Notes: generated by a model not told the origin, from the sequence alone. 64,000 nt of DNA from Thermomicrobiales bacterium (GCA_037045155.1 JBAOIG010000005.1:1178001-1242000), one strand, 5' to 3'. Shown: positions 51,205 through 60,366, counted from the stretch's first letter. Numbers and translations are program-made.

Positions 51205-52602
51205 TCAACCCATGACTGGCACGACCTCCGGTGGTCGCTTGCCCTGCCATGGTCCATCACGCTCTACGACTCTCGCCGCCCGGAAGACGAGCGATTCCAG
51301 CCACGGCCGAGCCGCGATCTGGATAGCCACTGGTAGATCGCCCTCGCCGAGGCCGACCGGCACGACCATCGCCGGCCAGCCCAGCGCATTGAACGGCCCG
51401 GTGAAGCGTGTGTTGCTCTGGACGACGCCGAGCGGCGGTGCTTCATGCGGCATGCCGGGCGTTACCAACAGATCCACGCCGCTCACTCGCTCCACGATCC
51501 GCGAGCGAAGAATCGTGCGGGCCTGTTCGACCCGCACGAACGCGGTCGGCGAGTAGGCGTAGGCAACCAGCATCCGGTCGCGGACGAAATCGTCAAGGTC
51601 GCCGAGGCGATGTCGAAGGTAGTGCTCATAAGCGGCCGCCGCTTCGATCGTCACAATCGTCCCGTACAGCGCGGACAGATCAGCGAGCTCGGGGATCGCA
51701 ATCTCGACAATGTCGGCGCCAGCTGCCGCCAGCGCAGCGACGCCATTGCTCACGCCCTGGACGACGGCCGGCGTCCCCAGTGAGCCCATCCCGTCGTCTG
51801 TCAGCACGCCGATACGAAGTCGCGCAATCCCACGCTCGACGGCTGCCGGGTAGTCGTCAACTGGCACTCTGCGCGTGCGCGGGTCGCCCGGGTCGAATCC
51901 GGCCAGGATCTTGAGCATCGTCGCTGCGTCCGCGACGCTCCGCGTCATCGGGCCGACATGGTCCAGCGACCACGACAATGTTGCTGTGCCGCGTCCACTC
52001 ACTCGCCCGAACGTCGGCTTGATCCCGGTGATGCCGCAAAGCGTCGAGGGCATGCGGATCGAGCCGCCGGTGTCCGAGCCGATTGCGCCGAGCACCAGTC
52101 CGGTCGCGACGGCCGCGCCAGAGCCGCTGCTGGACCCACCAGCATCGCGCGAGTAGTCCCACGGGTTCGGCACCGGGCCGTAGTGGGAGTTGTTCGAGCC
52201 TGGCGAGAACGCGAACTCGGGCATGCTCGTCTTGCCGACGATCACTGCGCCCGCCTCATCGAGCAGCCGCACGGCTTCGCTGTCCTCGGCGGCGATCGCG
52301 TCGGCCAGAACCTTCGAGCCGGCGGGTGTTGTCTCGCCGCGCATGTCTGCCAGGTCTTTGATCGCGATCGGGATGCCGTGCAACGGGCCGCGATAATTCC
52401 CACGTCGGATCTCGTGGGCTGCCGCGCGTGCCTGCGCGAGCGCGCGATCAGGCGTGGTTGTCCGAAACGCGTTGAGGATGGGATTCGCTGCCCCGATCCT
52501 CGCGAGCGAAAGCTCGGCCAACTCGACGGGAGAGATTTCGCCCGAGCGGATGAGCGGCCCGACTTCGGCGATCGACCGATGAAGGATCGACGCATCAGCC
52601 AT
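51205..52602 (-). CDS. Amidase-signature hydrolase
   Basis: 465 residues. The Lys-Ser-Ser machinery is visible: K82 (IKDLADMRGE), the serine cluster at 157-159 (GGSSSGSG), and S181 (SDTGGSIRMPS). This family hydrolyses amide bonds or forms them with glutamine; the absence of a GatB partner argues against tRNA amidotransferase. The start overlaps the stop of the small upstream gene by 8 bp, so they are likely translated together and may form a complex. Last gene of the methyltransferase-rhodanese-small protein-amidase operon. Confidence 0.9.
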   Translation of the reverse strand: MADASILHRSIAEVGPLIRSGEISPVELAELSLARIGAANPILNAFRTTTPDRALAQARAAAHEIRRGNYRGPLHGIPIAIKDLADMRGETTPAGSKVLADAIAAEDSEAVRLLDEAGAVIVGKTSMPEFAFSPGSNNSHYGPVPNPWDYSRDAGGSSSGSGAAVATGLVLGAIGSDTGGSIRMPSTLCGITGIKPTFGRVSGRGTATLSWSLDHVGPMTRSVADAATMLKILAGFDPGDPRTRRVPVDDYPAAVERGIARLRIGVLTDDGMGSLGTPAVVQGVSNGVAALAAAGADIVEIAIPELADLSALYGTIVTIEAAAAYEHYLRHRLGDLDDFVRDRMLVAYAYSPTAFVRVEQARTILRSRIVERVSGVDLLVTPGMPHEAPPLGVVQSNTRFTGPFNALGWPAMVVPVGLGEGDLPVAIQIAARPWLESLVFRAARVVERDGPWQGKRPPEVVPVMG

Positions 52603-52819
52603 GGTGCGTCTCCCCCGTCGTCGTTGTCACGAGGTCCAGATAGTCGGGTATCTCGACTCCGGTGACGATGCGATCGATCATCTCCTCGACGGTCAGTGCG
52701 CGGCTGAGAAAGCCTCGCTCGGCGGTTCGCTCGATATCCTCGTCGGAGAGCTGTATGCCGGCCGCACGGGTTGCGACCTTCCAGCGCTCGATCATTGCTC
52801 GTTCACGCTCGCTTGCCAT
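52595..52819 (-). CDS. Small protein, possible amidase partner
   Basis: 74 residues, helical and acidic (MASERERAMIERWKVATRAA, QLSDEDIERTAERGFLSRAL). Its start shares an A with the stop codon of the rhodanese (TGATG) and its stop overlaps the amidase by 8 bp. Short helical partners of amidase-signature enzymes are known (GatC, AtzG), and this may be of that kind, but I do not recognise the family. A GGAGG box lies 4 nt upstream. Confidence 0.65.
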   Translation of the reverse strand: MASERERAMIERWKVATRAAGIQLSDEDIERTAERGFLSRALTVEEMIDRIVTGVEIPDYLDLVTTTTGETHHG

Positions 52820-53676
52820 CACACCTCCGTGTTGTCGGGCCGGGCTATCGGGGTGTCGTCCCGGTTCCCCCACTCACCGAACGACCGGTCGTAGGTTGCG
52901 ATCTTCTCATACCCAAGCAGGGCGAGCACGTAGACTCCGTGCGCCGCACGGATGCCACTTTGTCAATAGGGGACGACTGCCTTGCCGCGTGTGATCCCAT
53001 TCAATTCCAGAAGCGTGGCAATCTCCAGCGCGGGCTTGAATCGCGCCGACGCTTCCCAGTCGACAAAATGCTTCCACTCAAGGTGCACTGCACCCGGGAT
53101 GTACCCTTCGCGCTGATTCCGAACGGTTTCCGGAGTGCCGGCCCATTCCAGATCGGTGCGCATATCGAGCGTGGCGAAATCGTCATTACCCAGGCGCGGC
53201 AGGATCACGTCACAGTCGGCGATACGGTCTCCGACCGGTTGCGCCACGAAATCTCCTGCCACCGGCTCACCCCACGCATGCTCGACCGGGTTGCCCTCGG
53301 CGGCCCACGATATCCAGCCGCCATTCAGCAGCGCGGCATTCTCGAAGCCGTAGTACCAGAGCACCCACCAACAGCGCGCGGCCAGCACGCCGCCTTGCGA
53401 GTCGTAGCAGACGACTCGCCGGCCATCGCCAACGCCGAGGCCGCCAAGGATCGTAGTCGCCTGATCCGGAGGAAGGACACCGACGTTGGTGTGAATATCA
53501 CGCAGGTACGGGTGGATCGGCAGCGGAACAGCGCCGGGGATGTGAGGCCGAACGGCCCGCACATCGGCGTCGTCACAGTCGATGATCAGGAGATCGGTGT
53601 CTCCCAGATGCGCCGCCAGCCAGGCGGGCTCGACGATCAGATCGGGACATGGATATTGCCGGGGGGGATGGGTCAC
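52819..53676 (-). CDS. Candidate selenocysteine-containing rhodanese (TGA at catalytic site)
   Basis: Rhodanese-type sulfurtransferase with two domains (HIPGAVPLPIH, YIPGAVHLEWKHF). Codon 238 is TGA (52963-52965) exactly where the active-site cysteine belongs: VVPY-(TGA)-QSGIRAAHGV, the C-x-S-G-(I/V)-R-A loop. Translation past it adds 47 residues with normal family content (LLGYEKIATYDRSFGEWGNR) and ends in a TGATG junction with the next gene. The full 285 residues is normal for the family; stopping at the TGA leaves a protein without an active site. The GTG start has GGAGG 7 nt upstream. It follows the methyltransferase by 26 bp. Alternatives: a nonsense mutation or a base error (TGC to TGA). 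Confidence 0.8.
52936..52952 (-). promoter_or_regulatory. SECIS-like hairpin after the in-frame TGA
   Basis: On the minus strand TCCGTGC-GGC-GCACGGA forms a perfect 7-bp stem with a GGC loop. The stem starts 10 nt and the loop 17 nt after the TGA, within the usual bacterial SECIS spacing, and the loop begins with G as these do. It lies within coding sequence. Confidence 0.6.
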
Positions 53677-53702
53677 GAGATTACCTCCGGGTCGTGCCGT
53701 CG

Positions 53703-54536
53703 TCAGCGAACCCGGGTGACGACAGTGACGACGTGTGGGATTGCGATCAGAAACCGATGCTGGGCGATAGCGCGTTCGACGGCTCGCTCCCAGCGTTTGA
53801 CCGTGCTGCGATCGACTTGCCGGCCGGCGGCTGCGTGCTCCGCCCAGACAGATGTGATCCCCTGCACGTTAGGCGCGTTCGGATCCTCGAACACCAGCAG
53901 GTGACCGTGCACCCTCTCGACGTACAGCCCCACCTGAATGCACGCGGATGGCGTCTCGCGCGCCGCCAGTGGGGAGGCGTAGACCGACGCCGCTGACGCC
54001 AGAACGCGTGATGTGATGGTGGGATCTGGGCCGGCGGCGAACGCGCTGTACGGGTCGTAATCGGCAAACACCGCTCGGCCACCGATCGTCAACACACGGG
54101 AGATTTCGGTCAGCACACGTGTGATCGGGGCGACGTGCATCAGCAGACGCTCCGCAAGGACGGCATCGAACGTGGAGTCGGGATACGGCAACGTGTGGCA
54201 GTCGGCAGTGACGAACCGCGTCTGATTCAGCCCAAGCATCCTCGAACGTCGTGTTGCGATGTCGATGAAGTGGGGGTTGAGGTCGAGGCCATGGATCTCG
54301 CCTTCTGGCCCGACGCGATCGGCAATGCCCTCCAGCATCATGCCGGGGCCGCAGCCGATCTCGAGCGCAACGGCGCCCGGATAGAGGTGGGCTTCGTCGA
54401 GAACAGTGTCGCGGAGTGCCTTGAAGCGTTGGTCATCCAGTGATTCGAGGAGGCTGGCAGCAATCGGGTTGGTTTGCGCCGCGCTCCCGAGTGCCAACTG
54501 CTCGTATAGATCGTTTTGCCAGTGCTCCTGCGCCAC
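53703..54536 (-). CDS. SAM-dependent methyltransferase
   Basis: 277 residues, class I fold. Motif I is ALEIGCGPGMMLEGIADRVG, the acidic end of strand 2 is HGLDLNPHFI, motif II region TFDAVLAERLLMHVAP and post-I ADCHTLPYPDSTF fit the Methyltransf_11/25 group acting on small molecules. The substrate is unknown. It starts at a GTG and is first in the operon with the rhodanese, small protein and amidase. Confidence 0.85.
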   Translation of the reverse strand: MAQEHWQNDLYEQLALGSAAQTNPIAASLLESLDDQRFKALRDTVLDEAHLYPGAVALEIGCGPGMMLEGIADRVGPEGEIHGLDLNPHFIDIATRRSRMLGLNQTRFVTADCHTLPYPDSTFDAVLAERLLMHVAPITRVLTEISRVLTIGGRAVFADYDPYSAFAAGPDPTITSRVLASAASVYASPLAARETPSACIQVGLYVERVHGHLLVFEDPNAPNVQGITSVWAEHAAAGRQVDRSTVKRWERAVERAIAQHRFLIAIPHVVTVVTRVR

Positions 54537-54641
54537 TCCGCGTCCCTTCTCCGCGTGGGGAAAACTAACAGACCCCAGGGATTATCGCTATTGGACCCCA
54601 GGCTCGTGCCGCGTGTCCGACGTCTGCGGCCCGGTGCTTCG

Positions 54642-54989
54642 TCAGCCGGCCATCGCTGTCGTCACCGCGGCGAGAATGAGGACCGCGATGATCCCGAGCG
54701 ACGCGAGTTGACCCTGACGTGATCCAAGACGCTTGCGCAGGATCGGAGTCGACCCGAGCACTGCAACAGTGAGCAGGCCGAGAATCGGATGAATGATCGA
54801 GACTCTGCCAGAGTCTTCCGAAATCAGGAGGACCCCCATGATGACCTGAACGGCCAACAACAGATGCGCGACGCCAAGGAGCGCGGCAGGCACAGGCCGT
54901 CCTCGCCGCCCCGCAAACAGCACCACAATAATGACGAACAGATAGATGACGAAGAGGCCCTCGCCGAGATATTGATGAAAGCTCGCCAT
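54642..54989 (-). CDS. Small membrane protein, function unknown
   Basis: 115 residues with four hydrophobic segments (LFVIYLFVIIVVLFAG; LLGVAHLLLAVQVIMGVLLI; HPILGLLTVAVLGSTP; LGIIAVLILAAVTTAMAG). The ATG is preceded by GAGGGGTAGG. Not recognised. It stands divergent from the PolX-like gene. Confidence 0.65.
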   Translation of the reverse strand: MASFHQYLGEGLFVIYLFVIIVVLFAGRRGRPVPAALLGVAHLLLAVQVIMGVLLISEDSGRVSIIHPILGLLTVAVLGSTPILRKRLGSRQGQLASLGIIAVLILAAVTTAMAG

Positions 54990-55121
54990 GCCTACCCCTC
55001 ACACACCAACTGGCTCGCCTCCATCAGCGAGCGCCTGCAACCGTAAGCGTACCGAATTGATGCGATGATCAGTAGATCATGCGAGACAAGTAATCGCTCG
55101 AGCATGCGCGAGGGGGTGGCG

Positions 55122-56795
55122 ATGATCACAAACAGCCAGATTGCCGATCGGCTACGAGCCTATGCCGACCTGCTGGAAATGACCGGCGAGAGTGGATTTC
55201 GACTGAACGCCTATCGGCGGGCGGCGGACTCCATCCAGCAGCATGATCGGCCGGTCGCGACAGAGTCAGACCTCCGCTCAATCCCGTCAGTCGGCGCCGG
55301 CATCGCGGCAATCCTCGACGAGATTGTTGCCACGGGGTCGTTCATGGCGCTCGACGAGCTTCAGGAACAAATGCCGGGGTCGGTGCTGGCGCTGCTCGAT
55401 GTGCCGGGTGTCGGATTGAAGACAGCCGCGAGACTGTATCGGGAACTGGGAATCACCTCGCTTGCCGGACTCGAGGAATCGATCCGCGACGGCCGGCTCG
55501 GGACGATGAAAGGGATGGGGCCGAAAGCGCAGATCCGGATCACCGAGGGGCTTGCGTTCCTCCAGCGCCGGAGTGGTCGGAGCTCGATCGGCGCGGCGTT
55601 GCCGTTGGCCGAGCGACTGGCGGCTGACCTTGCGGCGAGGATCAACGCTCCGGTACACGTCGTCGGGTCTGTCCGGCGGATGTGTGAGACAACCGGCAAC
55701 ATCGACCTGCTGGCGATCGGGGAGGATCCGGACGAAGTGCTGGGTATTGCCAGCCAGTTGGCGTCGATCGCCGGGATGATCGAGCGCGTGGACAATTCGG
55801 CTACGTTCACGCTCCAGCAAGGTATCGACCTGCGCGTCGCGGTTGCGCCCGCGCGCTCGGCCGGCACTGCGCTCGTCCGCTGGACCGGCTCGTTCGCGCA
55901 TCTCGCGGCGCTTGGAGGCGTCAACGCCCTGCCGGACGCGCCGACGGAAGAAGGAGTCTATGCCGCGTTGGGAATGGACTGGATTCCGCCGGAGCTCCGC
56001 GAGGACCGCGGTGAGGTTACCGCCGCTCGTGAGCGCCGGCTGCCACGGCTGATCGAGGTTGGCGACCTGCGCGGCGACCTGCACCTGCACACGACCTGGT
56101 CGGACGGCTCCGCGTCGCCACTCGAAATGGCGATTGCCGCGGCCGCTCGCGGTTACGAATACCTCGCGATCACCGACCATTCGGGCAGTCTCGGCGTGGC
56201 CGGCGGACTGCGTCCCGAACGTCTGCGCGAGCAAATCGATGTCATCCGGGATCTCGCTGGAACCGCCCCGGTGCGCCTGTTCACCGGCTCGGAGGTCGAA
56301 GTCCATCGCGATGGGCAACTGGATTTCGACGACGCGCTGCTGGCCGAGCTTGATGTGGTTGTGGCGTCGCTCCACAGCGGTCTGCGCCAGCCGGAGGATG
56401 AGTTCACTGGCCGGATGCTGCGGACAATCGCGAACCGCCACGTCGACATCATCGCCCACCCGACCGGTCGTCTCGTCGAGCGGCGTCAGGGCGCCGACGT
56501 GACCTGGGCGCGCGTGATCGAGGCGGCTCGCGAAACAGCGACCGCGCTGGAGATCAACGCCGATCCGGCCAGGCTTGACATGACCGACGTCGTCGCGCGC
56601 GCCGCCGCCGGGGCTGGCGTCCTGATCTCGATTGATTCCGACGCGCACCATCCGGATGGTCTCGCCAGTGTGCGCTATGGAGTCGGCATCGCGCGTCGCG
56701 CGTGGATCGAGCCGCGACAGGTTGTCAACACATGGCCGCTCGCTGACCTCACCGCCTGGCTGCGCGACCGGCGCTTGCCGGGCCGCTCGCGGTGA
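55122..56795 (+). CDS. PolX-family protein with PHP domain, altered polymerase site
   Basis: 557 residues, usual length near 575. The N-terminal HhH/8-kDa-like region (VPGVGLKTAARLYREL), a nucleotidyltransferase core with GSVRR at 182-186, and a C-terminal PHP phosphatase/exonuclease domain starting DLHLHTTWSDG (H321, H323, D328), with DHSGSL, SLHSG, AHPTGR and SDAHH. In active PolX the core ends GDID with two catalytic aspartates; here it is G-N193-I-D195. The usual NVALRQRAIKRG...NEYG stretch after GSxAH is deleted. So the polymerase is probably inactive while the PHP site looks complete. Role in base-excision repair is therefore uncertain. Confidence 0.88.
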   Translation: MITNSQIADRLRAYADLLEMTGESGFRLNAYRRAADSIQQHDRPVATESDLRSIPSVGAGIAAILDEIVATGSFMALDELQEQMPGSVLALLDVPGVGLKTAARLYRELGITSLAGLEESIRDGRLGTMKGMGPKAQIRITEGLAFLQRRSGRSSIGAALPLAERLAADLAARINAPVHVVGSVRRMCETTGNIDLLAIGEDPDEVLGIASQLASIAGMIERVDNSATFTLQQGIDLRVAVAPARSAGTALVRWTGSFAHLAALGGVNALPDAPTEEGVYAALGMDWIPPELREDRGEVTAARERRLPRLIEVGDLRGDLHLHTTWSDGSASPLEMAIAAAARGYEYLAITDHSGSLGVAGGLRPERLREQIDVIRDLAGTAPVRLFTGSEVEVHRDGQLDFDDALLAELDVVVASLHSGLRQPEDEFTGRMLRTIANRHVDIIAHPTGRLVERRQGADVTWARVIEAARETATALEINADPARLDMTDVVARAAAGAGVLISIDSDAHHPDGLASVRYGVGIARRAWIEPRQVVNTWPLADLTAWLRDRRLPGRSR

Positions 56796-57047
56796 CCCAA
56801 GGTCGCGCTTTGGGCACACAGGGTATCGCAATTCTGTGGAATTCGGAGTATTCTGGTCGGGTGATCCGCACGTTGGATCTCACGAGCGAACCGCCGCTGT
56901 GACAGAAGAACTCCCATCCTCGCCGATGGACCGCCGCGCGCTCGGGAAAGCCGCACAGCGCAGCTGGCGTTGCCATGCGTCGCAGCAGGGTCGTCATTTC
57001 TCTTCGATCAATATGGAGCGAACTCTCTGAGAGGAGGTGTGGTCGTC

Positions 57048-57341
57048 GTGGTGGATACGTATCTTCCAGCCTGGTGCGAGCGGGGCAGCCCCGGCCCGGA
57101 CGGCAGATATGTCGTCGCGTGCTACTTCAATCGCGATGGCCACCCTGTCACGCGCGGTCGCGCCCAGAGGGTCCAGGTGACCGAGTACGCGCCCGATGGC
57201 ACAGCGCTGCGGGTCCGTCAGGGAACGATCGACGATTGGGCGCGCGCGCAGGATATTGTCTTCAGCGGCGTCGTCCAGCACTTCAGCTCCTGGGCCGCTC
57301 CCGATCGAGCAACGAACGAAGCCCCAACGGATCGTTGGTGA
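57048..57341 (+). CDS. Small hypothetical protein
   Basis: 97 residues from GTG 57048, with AGGAGG 10 nt upstream. No membrane segment; beta-rich sequence (YVVACYFNRDGHPVTRGRAQ, VQVTEYAPDGTALRVRQG). Its last 59 bp overlap the convergent glycerophosphodiesterase gene. Not recognised. The 250 bp upstream, after the PolX gene, hold no supported feature. Confidence 0.5.
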   Translation: MVDTYLPAWCERGSPGPDGRYVVACYFNRDGHPVTRGRAQRVQVTEYAPDGTALRVRQGTIDDWARAQDIVFSGVVQHFSSWAAPDRATNEAPTDRW

Positions 57342-58098
57342 TGATGCCGTCCGCTCCGGCCACGATCAATTCGCGCATCCGCTGAGCGGAATCCACAGTC
57401 CAGACATTGACGAGCAGACCTCTCCGATGTGCCGCCTCGATGATGGCGTTGTTGACCGACGCGTCATTGGGGTGGATCGCCCTGTGTCCTGCTTCGGCAG
57501 CCGCGGTGATTGCCGCGTCGATATCCACATGTGGCTCGACCAGCAGCGCTGTTGTGATGCGTGGATCGATCGACTGTGCGGCGTCGAGTGCGCCGGAATC
57601 GAACGACGACAGCAGTACACGGTCGCGTATCCCCCGGCTCGTGAGGATGTCGATGGTCAGCGCGACGAGCTGGCGCGTGCGACTGGTGTCATCTTGCGCC
57701 TTGATCTCCAGATTGAGCCGAACCGAAGCGTGCGCCTCCAGGAGATCGAGGAGCTCGTTGAGCGTCGGAACCCGAACGCCGCGACCCCGAAACGGCGTGA
57801 TATTCTCGCCGGCCGGCCGGAAGCAGAACCCCGCGTCGTGAGCGCGAATCTCGGTGGCACGCAAGTCGCCGACACGACCGGCGGCCCCACTGATACGGCG
57901 GAGGTCTGAATCGTGCGTAAGCACGACCTGTCTGTCCACGGTGAGCTGGGCATCGGTCTCGATCATATCGGCGCCGGCCGCGATGGCCATCTCGAAAGCG
58001 GGCAGTGTGTTCTCCGGCGCGACGAGTGACGCGCCACGGTGCGCAATCACCAGCGGCGCGTCACGTGATGGACTGGAGGTGTCTCCCGTATTGCACAT
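57283..58098 (-). CDS. Glycerophosphodiester phosphodiesterase
   Basis: 271 residues of the GDPD TIM-barrel. Splits glycerophosphodiesters into glycerol-3-phosphate and an alcohol. HRG(A) with H20 and R21, PENT, the E47/D49 metal pair (MIETDAQLT) and the catalytic H62 (LTHDSDL) are in place, and EIK, HPND and WTVD follow. No signal peptide, so cytoplasmic. ATG 58098 has AAGGGTG 7 nt upstream and is preferred over a longer frame. Divergent from the ABC exporter. Confidence 0.92.
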   Translation of the reverse strand: MCNTGDTSSPSRDAPLVIAHRGASLVAPENTLPAFEMAIAAGADMIETDAQLTVDRQVVLTHDSDLRRISGAAGRVGDLRATEIRAHDAGFCFRPAGENITPFRGRGVRVPTLNELLDLLEAHASVRLNLEIKAQDDTSRTRQLVALTIDILTSRGIRDRVLLSSFDSGALDAAQSIDPRITTALLVEPHVDIDAAITAAAEAGHRAIHPNDASVNNAIIEAAHRRGLLVNVWTVDSAQRMRELIVAGADGIITNDPLGLRSLLDRERPRS

Positions 58099-58183
58099 AC
58101 GATCACCCTTGTCGTTTCGCAGGGACTGTGTTTCGACGGGTGTAGTATAGGTTCCTGCTATTCGTTGTTGGTGAGGTGCACCC

Positions 58184-59191
58184 ATGAGCCAACGTCAACC
58201 CTCCATGTCCGGCAGTTCTCCCGCCGGTATGACAATCTCCGACGCTCCGGAATCACCTGCTATCGCCGCGCCGATCATCGACGTCCGCGGCCTGCTCAAA
58301 CGTTATGGCTCGCTTGCAGCGGTCGATGGTGTCGACTTGCAGGTGCGGCAGAACGAGATCTTCGGCATTCTCGGCCCGAACGGGGCCGGCAAGACGACGA
58401 CGCTCGAGATGATCGAAGGACTGCGGCAGCCCGACGCTGGTTCGATCGTGGTTGCTGGTATCGACGTTGTTGCTGATCCCGTCGCGCTCAAGCGCGTCAT
58501 CGGCGTGCAGTTGCAGACGACCGCATTGTTCGATCATCTGAGCGCGCGCGAGCTGATTCGGCTCTTTGCTGCCCTCTCCGGTGGCGACACGTCCAGCAGG
58601 CGCGTCGACGAGCTGATCGCGCTTGTGTCGCTCGAAGAGAAAGCCGGCAGCTATGTAGATCAACTGTCGGGCGGGCAGCGCCAGCGACTCTCGATCGCGC
58701 TGGCATTGGTCAACGACCCGACTGTCGTCTTCCTCGACGAGCCGACTACTGGCCTCGACCCGCAGGCGCGCCGCAATCTCTGGGATCTCATCAGCGACCT
58801 GCGCAACTCCGGCAAGACCGTTGTCCTCACGACGCACTACATGGAGGAGGCCGATATCCTCTGCGACCGGGTCGCAGTGATGGACCACGGGCAGATGATC
58901 GCGTGTGATACGCCGCTGAACCTGATCCAGTCGCTGGATGTCGTCGCGACGATCCAGGCGCGGCTCAACCCGCCGGTGGATCCTGAGACGATTGGATCGC
59001 TGATCGGTGCGCTGGAAATTGAGAACCAGGGTGATCAGCTATTCGTCAAGACGCGTGATGTTCAGACGACGCTCGGCGCGTTGCTACTTCGCGCGGAGGA
59101 GCTTGGCTTGCGTCTCGAGAACCTGACGACGGCGCAGGCAACCCTCGAAGATGTCTTCCTGACGCTTACGGGACGGAGCCTCCGCGAATGA
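58184..59191 (+). CDS. ABC-2 type exporter ATPase (DrrA-like)
   Basis: 335 residues. Walker A GPNGAGKTT, signature LSGGQRQRLSIA, Walker B VVFLDEPTTGLD, switch histidine TTHYMEEAD, and the C-terminal extension (LENLTTAQATLEDVFLTLTG) typical of the drug-resistance DrrA group. It powers the permease encoded next, whose start overlaps its stop by 4 nt (ATGA). Substrate may be a drug, lipid or polymer; not evident. Confidence 0.93.
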   Translation: MSQRQPSMSGSSPAGMTISDAPESPAIAAPIIDVRGLLKRYGSLAAVDGVDLQVRQNEIFGILGPNGAGKTTTLEMIEGLRQPDAGSIVVAGIDVVADPVALKRVIGVQLQTTALFDHLSARELIRLFAALSGGDTSSRRVDELIALVSLEEKAGSYVDQLSGGQRQRLSIALALVNDPTVVFLDEPTTGLDPQARRNLWDLISDLRNSGKTVVLTTHYMEEADILCDRVAVMDHGQMIACDTPLNLIQSLDVVATIQARLNPPVDPETIGSLIGALEIENQGDQLFVKTRDVQTTLGALLLRAEELGLRLENLTTAQATLEDVFLTLTGRSLRE

Positions 59192-60264
59192 GCGCATTCA
59201 TCCAGATGACGGTGGCAAATCTCAGGATGACGGCGCGCAATCGCGTCGCGCTGTTCTGGAACCTCGCCTTTCCACTGATCTTTATCGTGCTCTTCGGGTT
59301 TCTGTTCTCCGACACCAGCGTTACGATCAACGTCGGTATTGTTGGCGCGGACCAGTCGGAAGTCGCTACGTCAATTACCAACGCGATGAAGGCGACGGAC
59401 GGGTTCAAGGTCTCAGTCGGCAACGAACAGTCGGAGTTGGACAGTCTGCGCAACGGTGACCGGTCGGTGGTCGTCGTGTTTGGCGCTGCCGGCTCGGGCC
59501 AGCAGGTTCCGACCGATGTGTACTGGGATTCATCGAATCCCCAGACGGGGTCGGTCGCGCTCAACGCGGTTCAGAGCTTTCTCACGCAGGCTGGCGCCGG
59601 CCCCGCTTCTGCGCAGCCAATCGCGGTGACGGTCCACTCGATCGTGTCATCAGGGTTGTCGTATGTTGACTTCCTTGTTCCCGGCATCCTTGCGATGACG
59701 ATCATGAACTCAGGGATTCTCGGACTGGCCTCGGCGTTCGTCTCCTATCGCGAACGGGGTGTTCTCCGTCGGATCAAGGCGACGCCGTTCCCTCTGTCCT
59801 CGTTCATCGCCGCTCGCATCGTCAGCCAGCTCGTGATCGCCGTTGTTCAGGCGGTGATCCTCATTGCGGTCGGCATCCTGGTTGTCGGCCTGAAGCTCAA
59901 TGGCAACCTGTTCTATGCGTTTATCCTCGTCATCATTGGGTCACTCGCGTTCCTCTCGATCGGGTTCGTCATTGCGTCGTTTGCTCGCAACCAGGAGGCG
60001 GCTGACTCAATTGCGAACGCGGTAGCCTTCCCGATGCTCTTTATGGCAGGCGTGTTCTTTCCGACCGACGCTGCCCCGAAGGTGCTACAGCCGATTATCC
60101 GGCTGCTGCCGCTTCGCTATCTCGCCGATGGGCTGCGCAACGTGATGGTCAAGAACGGCAGCCTGGGCGCGCAATGGCTCAATATCAGCGTGCTGGTCTT
60201 CACCGCGGCGGTCGGCTTCGCGTTGGCACTGAAGCTCTTCCGCTGGGAGTCGAGCGCGGTCTGA
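59188..60264 (+). CDS. ABC-2 type permease
   Basis: 358 residues. One N-terminal and about five C-terminal membrane segments with a large extracytoplasmic loop between them (VTINVGIVGADQSEVATSIT...). YVDFLVPGILAMTIMNSGIL and NPxFFxPxxxxP-like GVFFPTDAAPKVLQPIIRLLP are ABC-2 hallmarks. Works with the overlapping ATPase gene. Confidence 0.92.
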   Translation: MSAFIQMTVANLRMTARNRVALFWNLAFPLIFIVLFGFLFSDTSVTINVGIVGADQSEVATSITNAMKATDGFKVSVGNEQSELDSLRNGDRSVVVVFGAAGSGQQVPTDVYWDSSNPQTGSVALNAVQSFLTQAGAGPASAQPIAVTVHSIVSSGLSYVDFLVPGILAMTIMNSGILGLASAFVSYRERGVLRRIKATPFPLSSFIAARIVSQLVIAVVQAVILIAVGILVVGLKLNGNLFYAFILVIIGSLAFLSIGFVIASFARNQEAADSIANAVAFPMLFMAGVFFPTDAAPKVLQPIIRLLPLRYLADGLRNVMVKNGSLGAQWLNISVLVFTAAVGFALALKLFRWESSAV

Positions 60265-60327
60265 TCGGCGCGTTGTGCGCCGCTGGTTGCCTCTGCCCGT
60301 GTCTGTGAGTCATGGAACTAACACAGC

Positions 60328-60366
60328 CCGAAGTGCCTCGCTGTGTCGAACAGCGAGGCACTTCGG
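60328..60366. terminator. Strong rho-independent terminator
   Basis: CCGAAGTGCCTCGCTGT, loop GTCGA, and the exact complement: 17-bp arms followed by TGTTTT. Ends the ABC-2 exporter operon. Confidence 0.92.

Noticed and set aside
52963..53676. Rhodanese as a 237-residue protein ending at the TGA
   Set aside because: That protein would lack the active-site loop, while the frame beyond the TGA is conserved and ends coupled to the next gene.
55287..56831. A 514-codon frame antisense to the PolX-like gene
   Set aside because: Antisense shadow; no recognised domain.
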